A stretch of 64,000 bases of DNA, from the NCBI GenBank assembly GCA_021737695.1, contig JAIPDL010000002.1:1-64000 (forward strand), in the 5' to 3' direction. Within the stretch, counting starts at the first letter, position 1; the number at the start of each line of letters is the position of its first letter. The notes under the pieces were generated by a model. It made no database searches. It worked only from the letters and a program-made list of their open reading frames with translations, and was not told where the DNA came from. This DNA is from Desulfotignum sp. Its GTDB lineage: Bacteria; Desulfobacterota; Desulfobacteria; Desulfobacterales; Desulfobacteraceae. A program made the translations under genes and the position numbers. Shown one piece after another: positions 57,663-64,000 of this stretch.

Positions 57663-58532
57663 TTAATCAATTTTTTTTTTAAATTGTGCCACCCGGTTTT
57701 GACCGGCCAGATCCTGTACAATATTTATTTGATCAAACTGGGGACATGTTTTTGCCAGAGCCGTGACATCGGCTTTCTGGTCAAACCCCATTTCCAGAAG
57801 AAGCTGCCCCCCGGGCACCAGAAAATCGCCGGCATGGATCACTATCTCACGGATACATGTTAACCCGTCATGTCCGCCATCAAGGGCGGATGTGGGTTCA
57901 TGATCCCTGATTTCTGGGGCCAGGCCAAAAATATCTGCGGTGGGAATATACGGGGGGTTTGAGACAATGACATCAAAAAAAGAACCGGTTGCCAGTGGCG
58001 CAAACCAGGATCCGTTGAAAAAATGAATCGTTCCGATCTCTTTTTCCCGGGCCGCATTTTTCCGGGCCGCGTCCAGTGCGACCCGGGAAATATCGCCGGC
58101 AAAAAAAAGGTGTTCCGGGTGGGCCTTTGCCAGAGAGACGACAATGGCACCGGAGCCCACCCCCAGTTCCAGGATTTTTTGCTGTTTTCGGAAAGTTTCA
58201 TCCAGCACCGCCAAAGTGGTTGTCACCAGGGTTTCAGTGTCCGGCCGGGGGATGAGTACGCCCGGACCCACCTGAAAACTGGACTCGAAAAATCCTTTTT
58301 CACCGGTGATATAGGCCACCGGCTCATGGTTTTTCCGACGTTGAATCAATGTTTTGAACCGGGCCAGTTCCTGCTTTTCCAGAGGACGATCGTGCTGCAG
58401 ATACAGATCCAGGCGCCGGACACCCAAACAGAATCCCAGCAGAATTTCCGCAGTCAGGCGGGGGCTGTCAATCTGGTGCCGGGTAAAATAGGTTTCCGTC
58501 CAGGAGATCAGTTTGAATACAGTCCAGTCCAT
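57663..58532 (-). CDS. prmC: Peptide chain release factor N5-glutamine methyltransferase
   Basis: A 289-residue PrmC/HemK that methylates the GGQ glutamine of release factors. The SAM motif is LELGVGSGAIVVSLAK, and the substrate motif VSNPPYIPT is present. N-terminal helical domain (about 1-90). Coupled to prfA: the first base overlaps its last, the classical prfA-prmC order. Confidence 0.97.
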   Translation of the reverse strand: MDWTVFKLISWTETYFTRHQIDSPRLTAEILLGFCLGVRRLDLYLQHDRPLEKQELARFKTLIQRRKNHEPVAYITGEKGFFESSFQVGPGVLIPRPDTETLVTTTLAVLDETFRKQQKILELGVGSGAIVVSLAKAHPEHLFFAGDISRVALDAARKNAAREKEIGTIHFFNGSWFAPLATGSFFDVIVSNPPYIPTADIFGLAPEIRDHEPTSALDGGHDGLTCIREIVIHAGDFLVPGGQLLLEMGFDQKADVTALAKTCPQFDQINIVQDLAGQNRVAQFKKKID

Positions 58533-59605
58533 TATGCAAAGGTGTGATTTTCCTGCAGCGCCCGGGCTTGATGAAAGGTTTTCAATTCATCGATAATGGC
58601 CTGGATATCGCCTTCCATGATACTGTCCAGTTTATACAGGGTCAGCCCGATACGATGATCGGTCATCCGGCCCTGGGGAAAGTTGTAGGTCCGGATACGA
58701 CCGCTCCGGTCTCCGGTACCCACCTGGCCTTTGCGGTCAGCGGCCCGTTTGGCTTCTTCTTCTCTCATCCTGGCGTCCAGGATTCGGGATTTCAACACGC
58801 CCAGGGCTTTGGCCTTGTTTTTATGCTGGGATTTTTCATCCTGGCACGTGGCCACCACGCCCGTGGGAATATGGGTGACCCGAACAGCGGAATCCGTTGT
58901 GTTTACAGACTGTCCCCCGGGTCCGGATGCCCGGAACACATCCACTTTGATGTCTGCCGGATTGATCTCAATGTCGATATCTTCGGCCTCGGGCAATACG
59001 GCCACGGTGACGGCAGACGTATGGATCCGGCCCTGGGTTTCGGTTTCCGGCACCCGCTGCACCCGATGGGTGCCGCTTTCATACTTGAACGCACCAAACA
59101 CGCCTTTCCCCTGAATCAAAGAAACGATCTCCTTGAATCCGCCGGCACTGGAATCATTTTTTTCAATCACCTCGACATTCCAGTTTTTGTTCTCCGCATA
59201 CCGGGAGTACATTCTGAAAAGATCGCCGGCAAAAATACCGGCTTCTTCTCCGCCCGTGCCGGCCCGGATCTCCAGGATCACGTTTTTGTCATCCCTGGGA
59301 TCTCTGGGCATGAGCAGCACATTAAGTTTGGATATCAGTGTTTCAGCCTGTTTTTCCAGACTGACGATCTCGTCTCTGGCCATTCCGCGAATCTCGGCAT
59401 CCGGATCCTTCAACAGATCCTGTGCCTCTTCCAGTTGGGCCTGAACCTGTTCATAGGTCCGGAACACCGGAACAATCCGATTGAGTTCTCCGTGCTCCTT
59501 GACGTATTTCTGGTATTTGGTCTGGTCTTTGATCACCTCGGGGTCACTCAGCAGGTGCTCAAGCTTGACATACCGTTCTTCTATGCCTTTTAATTTTTCA
59601 ATCAT
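58532..59605 (-). CDS. prfA: Peptide chain release factor 1
   Basis: A 357-residue RF1 from ATG 59605 (the family start MIEKLKGIEERY); the track's TTG 59620 adds five residues without support. GGQ loop in ASGPGGQSVNTTDSAV; the stop-codon-reading region ends with the PxT-like motif in QRVPETETQGRIHTSA. It recognises UAA and UAG. Operon partner of prmC and rpmE. Confidence 0.97.
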   Translation of the reverse strand: MIEKLKGIEERYVKLEHLLSDPEVIKDQTKYQKYVKEHGELNRIVPVFRTYEQVQAQLEEAQDLLKDPDAEIRGMARDEIVSLEKQAETLISKLNVLLMPRDPRDDKNVILEIRAGTGGEEAGIFAGDLFRMYSRYAENKNWNVEVIEKNDSSAGGFKEIVSLIQGKGVFGAFKYESGTHRVQRVPETETQGRIHTSAVTVAVLPEAEDIDIEINPADIKVDVFRASGPGGQSVNTTDSAVRVTHIPTGVVATCQDEKSQHKNKAKALGVLKSRILDARMREEEAKRAADRKGQVGTGDRSGRIRTYNFPQGRMTDHRIGLTLYKLDSIMEGDIQAIIDELKTFHQARALQENHTFA

Positions 59606-59671
59606 GATGCAAAAATCCAAAAGGGGTGTCTGTCGCAGACCCCCTTTTGTAAAATTTCACAGATTTTATAA

Positions 59672-59890
59672 TTATACCAGTTTGCTTGCATCAAAGTTGG
59701 CATATTTTCTTTTGAACCGGTCAATACGGCCGGCAGAGTCCACCAGTTTCTGTTTTCCGGTAAAAAACGGATGACACTGTGAACAGATTTCCACCTTGAT
59801 ACCCTCGCGGGTGGAACCCACATCAAAGGTGGCACCGCATGCACAGGTAGCGGTCGTTCTTGCATATTTGGGATGAATGTCTTTTTTCAT
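59672..59890 (-). CDS. rpmE: 50S ribosomal protein L31 (zinc form)
   Basis: A 72-residue L31. Zinc ligands CACGATF and [13 protein letters not shown] mark the C+ (zinc-binding) form. AAGGAGTG lies eight bases before the ATG. It lies between rho and prfA, as in many proteobacteria. In other organisms the zinc form is replaced by a zinc-free paralogue under zinc starvation; no such paralogue is in the window. Confidence 0.97.
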   Translation of the reverse strand: MKKDIHPKYARTTATCACGATFDVGSTREGIKVEICSQCHPFFTGKQKLVDSAGRIDRFKRKYANFDASKLV

Positions 59891-59957
59891 TTTTTTCTAT
59901 CACTCCTTGGTGCACCTGCCTGTTCAATCCGGCAGCTGATTCATAAAAAATTTGTGT

Positions 59958-61205
59958 TCATGAATTCATCAATTCAAGAAACTCTTTATTATCCTTTGTT
60001 CCCTGCATTTTTTCAAGTAAAAACTGCATACTGTCCACAGAATTTAAACTGGACAGCAATTTTCTCAAAATCCAGACCCGGTTCAAAGTCATGGGATCCA
60101 GGAGCAGTTCCTCTTTCCGGGTCCCGGACCGGTTGATATCAATGGCCGGGAACACGCGTTTATCCGCCAGTTTTCTGTCCAGTGCCAGCTCCATATTGCC
60201 GGTGCCCTTGAACTCTTCAAAGATCACCTCATCCATGCGGCTGCCGGTTTCCACCAGGGCTGTGGCGATAATGGTCAGGCTGCCGCCGTCCTCGATATTC
60301 CGGGCGGCCCCGAAAAACCGTTTGGGCCGGTCCAAGGCGTTGGAATCCACACCACCGGACAAAATTTTTCCGGACGGCGGCATCACGGCATTGTAAGCCC
60401 GGGCCAGCCGGGTGATGGAATCCAGAAGAATCACCACATCATGGCCCTGCTCCACGATCCGCTTGGCTTTTTCAATGACCATTTCCGCCACCTGCACATG
60501 CCGCTCCGCCGGCTCGTCAAACGTGGAACTGATCACTTCCGCGTCCACCGACCGGGTCATGTCCGTGACCTCTTCAGGACGTTCGTCAATCAGCAGTATC
60601 ATGGGCACAATGCTTTTATGGGATTTGATCATGGAATTGGCAATATTCTGGAGCAGCATGGTTTTTCCGGCTTTAGGGGGCGAAACAATCAACCCTCTCT
60701 GGCCGAAACCGATAGGAGACATCAGATCGATGATCCGCATGGAATAATTATCGGATTCCGCCTCCAGATTCATCTTTCGATCCGGATAAAGCGGCAGAAG
60801 GTTGTCAAATAAAATGGTCTCAGCCGCCACTTCCGGGCTCTGAAAGTTGACTGCCTCCACCTTGAGCAGGGCGAAATACCGTTCTGAATCCTTGGGTTGC
60901 CTCACCTGACCGGAGATGGTATCCCCGGTTCTCAAATTAAAGCGCCGGATCTGGGAAGGAGATACATAAATGTCATCCGGGCCGGGCAGATAATTATAGC
61001 CGGGTGCCCTGAGAAAACCAAATCCATCCGGAAGAATTTCAAGGGTTCCCTCTCCATATACCTGGCCACTTTTTTCAATATTGGCCTGGAGCAGGGCAAA
61101 AATCAATTCCTGTTTTTTTAGACCGCCGATCCCTTTGATATTGTTATCTTTAGCAAGCTTGGTCAGCTCGCTGATTTTCATTTTATTGAGTTCTACAAGA
61201 TTCAT
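59958..61205 (-). CDS. rho: Transcription termination factor Rho
   Basis: A 415-residue Rho. N-terminal Rho-N helix bundle ([18 protein letters not shown]), cold-shock RNA-binding fold ([25 protein letters not shown] split over 50-75), Walker [12 protein letters not shown], Walker B-like [15 protein letters not shown], and the R loop [14 protein letters not shown]. It is a hexameric helicase. A consensus promoter is present 165-190 bases upstream, leaving a ~155-base leader, which in other bacteria is used for Rho autoregulation. Confidence 0.98.
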   Translation of the reverse strand: MNLVELNKMKISELTKLAKDNNIKGIGGLKKQELIFALLQANIEKSGQVYGEGTLEILPDGFGFLRAPGYNYLPGPDDIYVSPSQIRRFNLRTGDTISGQVRQPKDSERYFALLKVEAVNFQSPEVAAETILFDNLLPLYPDRKMNLEAESDNYSMRIIDLMSPIGFGQRGLIVSPPKAGKTMLLQNIANSMIKSHKSIVPMILLIDERPEEVTDMTRSVDAEVISSTFDEPAERHVQVAEMVIEKAKRIVEQGHDVVILLDSITRLARAYNAVMPPSGKILSGGVDSNALDRPKRFFGAARNIEDGGSLTIIATALVETGSRMDEVIFEEFKGTGNMELALDRKLADKRVFPAIDINRSGTRKEELLLDPMTLNRVWILRKLLSSLNSVDSMQFLLEKMQGTKDNKEFLELMNS

Positions 61206-61571
61206 TCGCGCTCCCGAATTTTTTTATTTTTTTCATTTTCCGGCATAATTTCATTTTCTGGCAAGGATCAGTTGATTTTACAGGACGTCTTTGATGTCTG
61301 AAATTTTCGAATACAACCAAATATGGAAAAAAACAGACCGTGGACTGGTATTCTTTGAAAAACATCTGACTAATAGTGCATTAATTTTTTATTGTCAACA
61401 ATTCTTTTGAAGATCCAGCCCTTATATTGACTTACAATACACGAATATGGTAATTTTCCCTTCTGATTCACACAAATCCGTCATGACAGGGTCTCAACCT
61501 TTGCACCATCAGCCATTGGTCCTGTCCTGCCTGGACAAACCTTATAATAATTGAAGAAAGGAAAACCAAAC
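61206..61571. other. Divergent intergenic region between rho and ndk
   Basis: About 366 bases. It holds the rho promoter and leader on the minus strand. On the plus strand, TTGACT at about 61428 may be part of a promoter for ndk, but no good -10 is seen at the right distance. No small gene is convincing; the ORFs 61183-61365 and 61481-61696 are shadows. Confidence 0.5.
61370..61398 (-). promoter_or_regulatory. Promoter of rho
   Basis: Minus-strand TTGACA (61398-61393), 17 bases, TATTAG (61375-61370). Perfect -35, good -10 and ideal spacing. Confidence 0.75.
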
Positions 61572-61991
61572 GTGGAAAGAACACTGTCCATTATCAAGCC
61601 CGACGGGGTGGCAAAAAACATCATCGGCGAGGTAATCAAACGTTTTGAAAGCGCGGGCATCAAAATCGCTGCCATGAAAATGATCCATCTGACCAAATCC
61701 CAGGCCCAGGGATTTTACGCCGTTCACAAAGAACGTCCATTTTTCGACAGCCTCACTGACTTCATGACCTCGGGTCCCATCGTTGTCATGGTGCTGGAAG
61801 GTGAAGATGTGATTGCCGGAAACCGCAAAATCATGGGTGCCACCAATTTCAAAGAAGCAAAAGAAGGCACCATCCGCCGCGAGTATGCCACTGACATTGA
61901 AAAAAATGTGGTCCACGGATCCGATGCCCCGGAAACCGCTGCCTTTGAAATCAGCTATTTTTTCAACCAGTTGGAGATCCAGTCCCGGTAA
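61572..61991 (+). CDS. ndk: Nucleoside diphosphate kinase
   Basis: A 139-residue Ndk from GTG 61572 (AAAGGA upstream); the family begins [15 protein letters not shown]. Active-site histidine in [11 protein letters not shown] (NxxHGSD signature), with [11 protein letters not shown] before. It equalises NTP pools by phosphohistidine transfer. The track start at TTG 61551 adds seven residues that overlap the ribosome-binding site. Confidence 0.97.
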   Translation: MERTLSIIKPDGVAKNIIGEVIKRFESAGIKIAAMKMIHLTKSQAQGFYAVHKERPFFDSLTDFMTSGPIVVMVLEGEDVIAGNRKIMGATNFKEAKEGTIRREYATDIEKNVVHGSDAPETAAFEISYFFNQLEIQSR

Positions 61992-62004
61992 GCCATCTTT
62001 CCTT

Positions 62005-62037
62005 GCAGGCGCAGCCATTTTTTTAAACTGCGCCTGC
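62005..62037. terminator. Stem-loop after ndk
   Basis: GCAGGCGCAG and CTGCGCCTGC form a perfect 10-bp stem with a 13-base loop rich in T. Only TTC follows on the plus strand, so it is not a classical intrinsic terminator in that direction, but it may stop or stabilise transcripts of ndk and of the minus-strand remnant. Confidence 0.5.
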
Positions 62038-62082
62038 TTCGGTCTGATAAAGACGTCACCTTTTTTCAGGTGGGGCTGCTCT

Positions 62083-62402
62083 TCAGGGCACCAACATGGC
62101 AAACCCGGTGACCTCATCTGTTTTGCGCACCCCCCTGGCACCGGTCAGTTCATAAAGTATCACCTCCATCATCTGCCATACCGTCACTCCTTTGCGAACA
62201 CACCCGGTCACAGTTGTATCTCCCCTGCCGCAGGCCAGGTGCATGTGCAGCACCGGATTTGCCGGCTTCATCCGGGAACAGGGTCCCGGTGCCGGTCACT
62301 TCATGGACCTCCTCCAGGACATGGGTCTGTGGCGTGACCGGGAACCGACGGCCCTGCTTTGGTCCGGTCACCAGTTCGCTGCCTTTGTCAGCCATTGCTG
62401 TG
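62083..62402 (-). pseudogene. Broken PPC/DUF296 domain gene
   Basis: Two overlapping minus-strand frames (62150-62395 and 62083-62271) together read as one DUF296/PPC protein. The first gives ADKGSELVTGP and HEVTGTGTLFPDEAGK; the second continues as PVLHMHLACGRGDTTVTGC and VWQMMEVILYELTG. Joining needs removal of one base near 62257 (AAAT before CCGGTG). The N-terminal part of the family (about 60 residues) is missing upstream, so this is truncated as well as frameshifted. Intact relatives are found in archaea and bacteria as putative DNA-binding or metal-binding proteins. It fills most of the gap between ndk and larE (61992-62459). Confidence 0.75.
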
Positions 62403-62459
62403 GTATCCCTGTTTCTCTTTCCGTCTGTCGATCGACTCTGAAGTCCTGATTGCAGGAAT

Positions 62460-63272
62460 TCAGCTCGGATTCATTTTTCCGGTGTGATACCCGTCCAGGT
62501 CCAGACTTACAAAAGTGAACCCGATCGTTTTGAGGGCCACTGAGATCTGTCTGCGATGCGCCACCATGGCTGCAATGTCAGCTGTATCGGTTTCGATGCG
62601 GGCCACGGTGCCATGACTTCGCACCCGGACATGAAAAAAACCCAGGGACCGAATAAATTGTTCGGCCTGGTCAATGCGAACCAGGGCCTTTTTTGTAATC
62701 ACATCAAAAAAAGGAATCCGGGTGGCCAGACAGGACTGGGCCGGCAGATCCCAGGTCGCCAGACCCATCTGCCTGGAACAGGTACGAATCAGGTGTTTGG
62801 AAAACCCGGCCTCCATCAGGGGGGCACGGACTCCCAGTTCTTCGGCTGCTTTTAAACCGGGCCGGAAATCGCCCAGATCATCGGTATTCACCCCGTGCAG
62901 CACATGGGTGATCCCATTTTTGACCGCCACCCTGCGGATCACAGAGAATATCACGGTTTTACAATGATAACAGCGTGCCAGTGTATTTGCCGTCACCTGT
63001 TCATGACTCAGAATATCAAGTTTTACCACCTGATGGGCAACCCCGAGATCTTTGGCAATCTGCCGGGCCTGGCAGATCTCCTGGTTGGTTACAAACGCGG
63101 ATTCCACAGTCACTGCCAGCAGATTCTCCAACCCGGATTCAGCGGCCACTGCCAGCAGAAAAGCGGAATCCACCCCGCCGGAAAATGCCACAACCGCAGT
63201 CTTCATTTTTTTCAATCCGGCTTTAAGCGTCCATATGTTTTCATCACACACAGGAGTTGATTCATCTGCCAT
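62460..63272 (-). CDS. larE: ATP-dependent sacrificial sulfur transferase LarE
   Basis: A 270-residue member of the PP-loop superfamily. ATP motif VAFSGGVDSAFLLAVA, and the conserved C-terminal PAQSCLATRIPFF, whose cysteine in LarE donates its sulfur to the nickel-pincer cofactor of lactate racemase. LarB, LarC or LarA are not in the window. A family member with ExsB-like function is possible. No clear ribosome-binding site. Confidence 0.88.
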   Translation of the reverse strand: MADESTPVCDENIWTLKAGLKKMKTAVVAFSGGVDSAFLLAVAAESGLENLLAVTVESAFVTNQEICQARQIAKDLGVAHQVVKLDILSHEQVTANTLARCYHCKTVIFSVIRRVAVKNGITHVLHGVNTDDLGDFRPGLKAAEELGVRAPLMEAGFSKHLIRTCSRQMGLATWDLPAQSCLATRIPFFDVITKKALVRIDQAEQFIRSLGFFHVRVRSHGTVARIETDTADIAAMVAHRRQISVALKTIGFTFVSLDLDGYHTGKMNPS

Positions 63273-63348
63273 CTTTCATTGCTTTCATTCAATTTATCCG
63301 CTTAAAGGTAATGATGATTTTTCGATCCCGGCAAACACCAGAAAGTCC

Positions 63349-63377
63349 TTGACACGGCCGGGTCTTTGGTGTATAAA
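63349..63377 (+). promoter_or_regulatory. Promoter of tRNA-Gln
   Basis: TTGACA (63349-63354), 17 bases, TATAAA (63372-63377), 20 bases before the tRNA. Near-consensus. Confidence 0.8.
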
Positions 63378-63397
63378 CCCCGGACATTCAGCACTGG

Positions 63398-63471
63398 TGG
63401 GTGATCGTCCAATGGCAGGACTACGGACTCTGACTCCGTCAATTAAGGTTCGAATCCTTATCACCCAGCCA
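63398..63471 (+). tRNA. tRNA-Gln(CTG)
   Basis: 74 bases with the 3' CCA encoded. Acceptor TGGGTGA/TCACCCA with discriminator G; anticodon stem ACGGA/TCCGT with loop CTCTGAC and anticodon CTG, reading CAG; T arm AAGGTTCGAATCCTT. Confidence 0.94.
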
Positions 63472-63481
63472 TTAAATTCAT

Positions 63482-63520
63482 AAGGATTTCAGCGTAAGTT
63501 GAAATCCTTTTTTGTTTTTT
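63482..63520 (+). terminator. Rho-independent terminator after tRNA-Gln
   Basis: AAGGATTTCA, 8-base loop, TGAAATCCTT, then TTTTGTTTTTT. A 10-bp perfect stem plus T-rich tract, eleven bases after the tRNA. Confidence 0.85.
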
Positions 63521-63734
63521 ATTGATTCTCTATATTTTCTCATTTTACCCCCAATAAAAAACGGTGCTCCCTTTGGTCAATTTTTCTGATATCCAGTTAT
63601 TGTTTCTTCAGTTATAATAATTCAAAATACATGCAAATACAACGCTGTTTCCTTTTCAACCCGTTGCTTGAAACAACGGCCCGGAAATGATAGCCTGTAT
63701 CAAAGATCCCAACTTTTTTGGTGAAGGAAACATC

Positions 63735-64000
63735 ATGACCCCTGTCCTGAATCTTTTGCGTGTCCACCGTTCTATACGGAAATTCACTGCAAAATCCGTG
63801 GATGAAACCCTGCTCACATCATTGATTTCCGCGGCCCAGTGCACCAGTACCTCCCATCATGTTCAGGCATACACCATCATCCAGGTGACTGATCCGGATA
63901 CTCGGCAGAAAATCGCCGACATGGCCGGTCCCCAGCCCTGGGTGGCCCAGGCCCCGGTGTTTCTGGTGTTCTGTGCCGATCTGACCCGGCTGGTGCATGC
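63735..64000 (+). CDS. Nitroreductase family protein (cut by window end)
   Basis: The first 88 residues of an FMN nitroreductase, with GAAGGAAA upstream of ATG 63735. HRSIRKFTAKSVDE is the FMN-phosphate-binding start, and SAAQCTSTSHHVQAY the usual second FMN contact, most like the NfsA/Frp oxygen-insensitive group. It uses NAD(P)H to reduce nitro or quinone compounds. The gene continues beyond base 64000. It may share no promoter with the tRNA because a terminator intervenes. Confidence 0.88.
   Translation, partial: MTPVLNLLRVHRSIRKFTAKSVDETLLTSLISAAQCTSTSHHVQAYTIIQVTDPDTRQKIADMAGPQPWVAQAPVFLVFCADLTRLVH

Overview
The window looks like a chromosomal segment of a sulfate-reducing-type member of the Desulfobacterota (Desulfobacteraceae-like). 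This is an inference from the gene content: the order rho-rpmE-prfA-prmC-rpsB-tsf-pyrH-frr-uppS-cdsA-dxr-rseP, a ~1000-residue PurL with a separate glutaminase subunit, RNase J, LarE, and c-type haem motifs in an envelope lipoprotein. No rRNA, CRISPR array or intact insertion sequence was seen.

Region 1 (1-1.9 kb): an accessory ParB/HTH/DNA-methyltransferase fusion that may be cut by the window edge, followed by ~380 bases holding only gene debris. Region 2 (1.9-22.4 kb, plus strand, visibly more AT-rich than the right half): a large surface-polysaccharide locus. It has a polysaccharide deacetylase-like protein, four PAPS-type sulfotransferases, a capsule-type glycosyltransferase, two adjacent Wzx-type flippases, two methyltransferases, a complete neuB-neuC-neuA set for a CMP-nonulosonic (sialic-type) acid, four GT4 glycosyltransferases and a radical SAM-ferredoxin reductase fusion. 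Many of these genes overlap by 4 bases, so they are probably translationally coupled. The predicted product is a sulfated, acidic, nonulosonate-containing glycan.

Region 3 (22.5-30.7 kb, minus strand): the export and control operon. In order of transcription it encodes an Xre-type regulator, an ExeA-like AAA ATPase with a membrane anchor, an unusual lipoprotein combining a von Willebrand A domain, two CXXCH haem sites and an OmpA domain, a Wza-type outer-membrane exporter, a Wzz/GumC-type co-polymerase, a BY-kinase-like ATPase with a broken P-loop, and an O-antigen ligase/polymerase-like membrane protein. No initiating phosphoglycosyl transferase is in the window.

Region 4 (31-64 kb, more GC-rich, mostly minus strand): housekeeping genes. 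These are eno-pyrG-hydrolase, a FecR/OmpA lipoprotein pair, adk, rpsU, folC, tRNA-Arg(CCG) with a glycosyltransferase and methyltransferase, a ftsK-rnj group, an EamA transporter, a DUF554 protein, purQ/purL, and a long translation, lipid and isoprenoid series running from rho to rseP. Then come ndk, a broken DUF296 gene, larE, tRNA-Gln(CTG) and the start of a nitroreductase.

The most novel items are the di-haem VWA-OmpA lipoprotein inside the polysaccharide-export operon and the self-contained radical SAM-reductase fusion in the glycan locus. Together with the sulfotransferases and nonulosonate genes they suggest a redox-linked, sulfated extracellular matrix system. That functional link is inference. 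Start codons were moved from the ORF track where a better ribosome-binding site or the family's usual N-terminus supported it.
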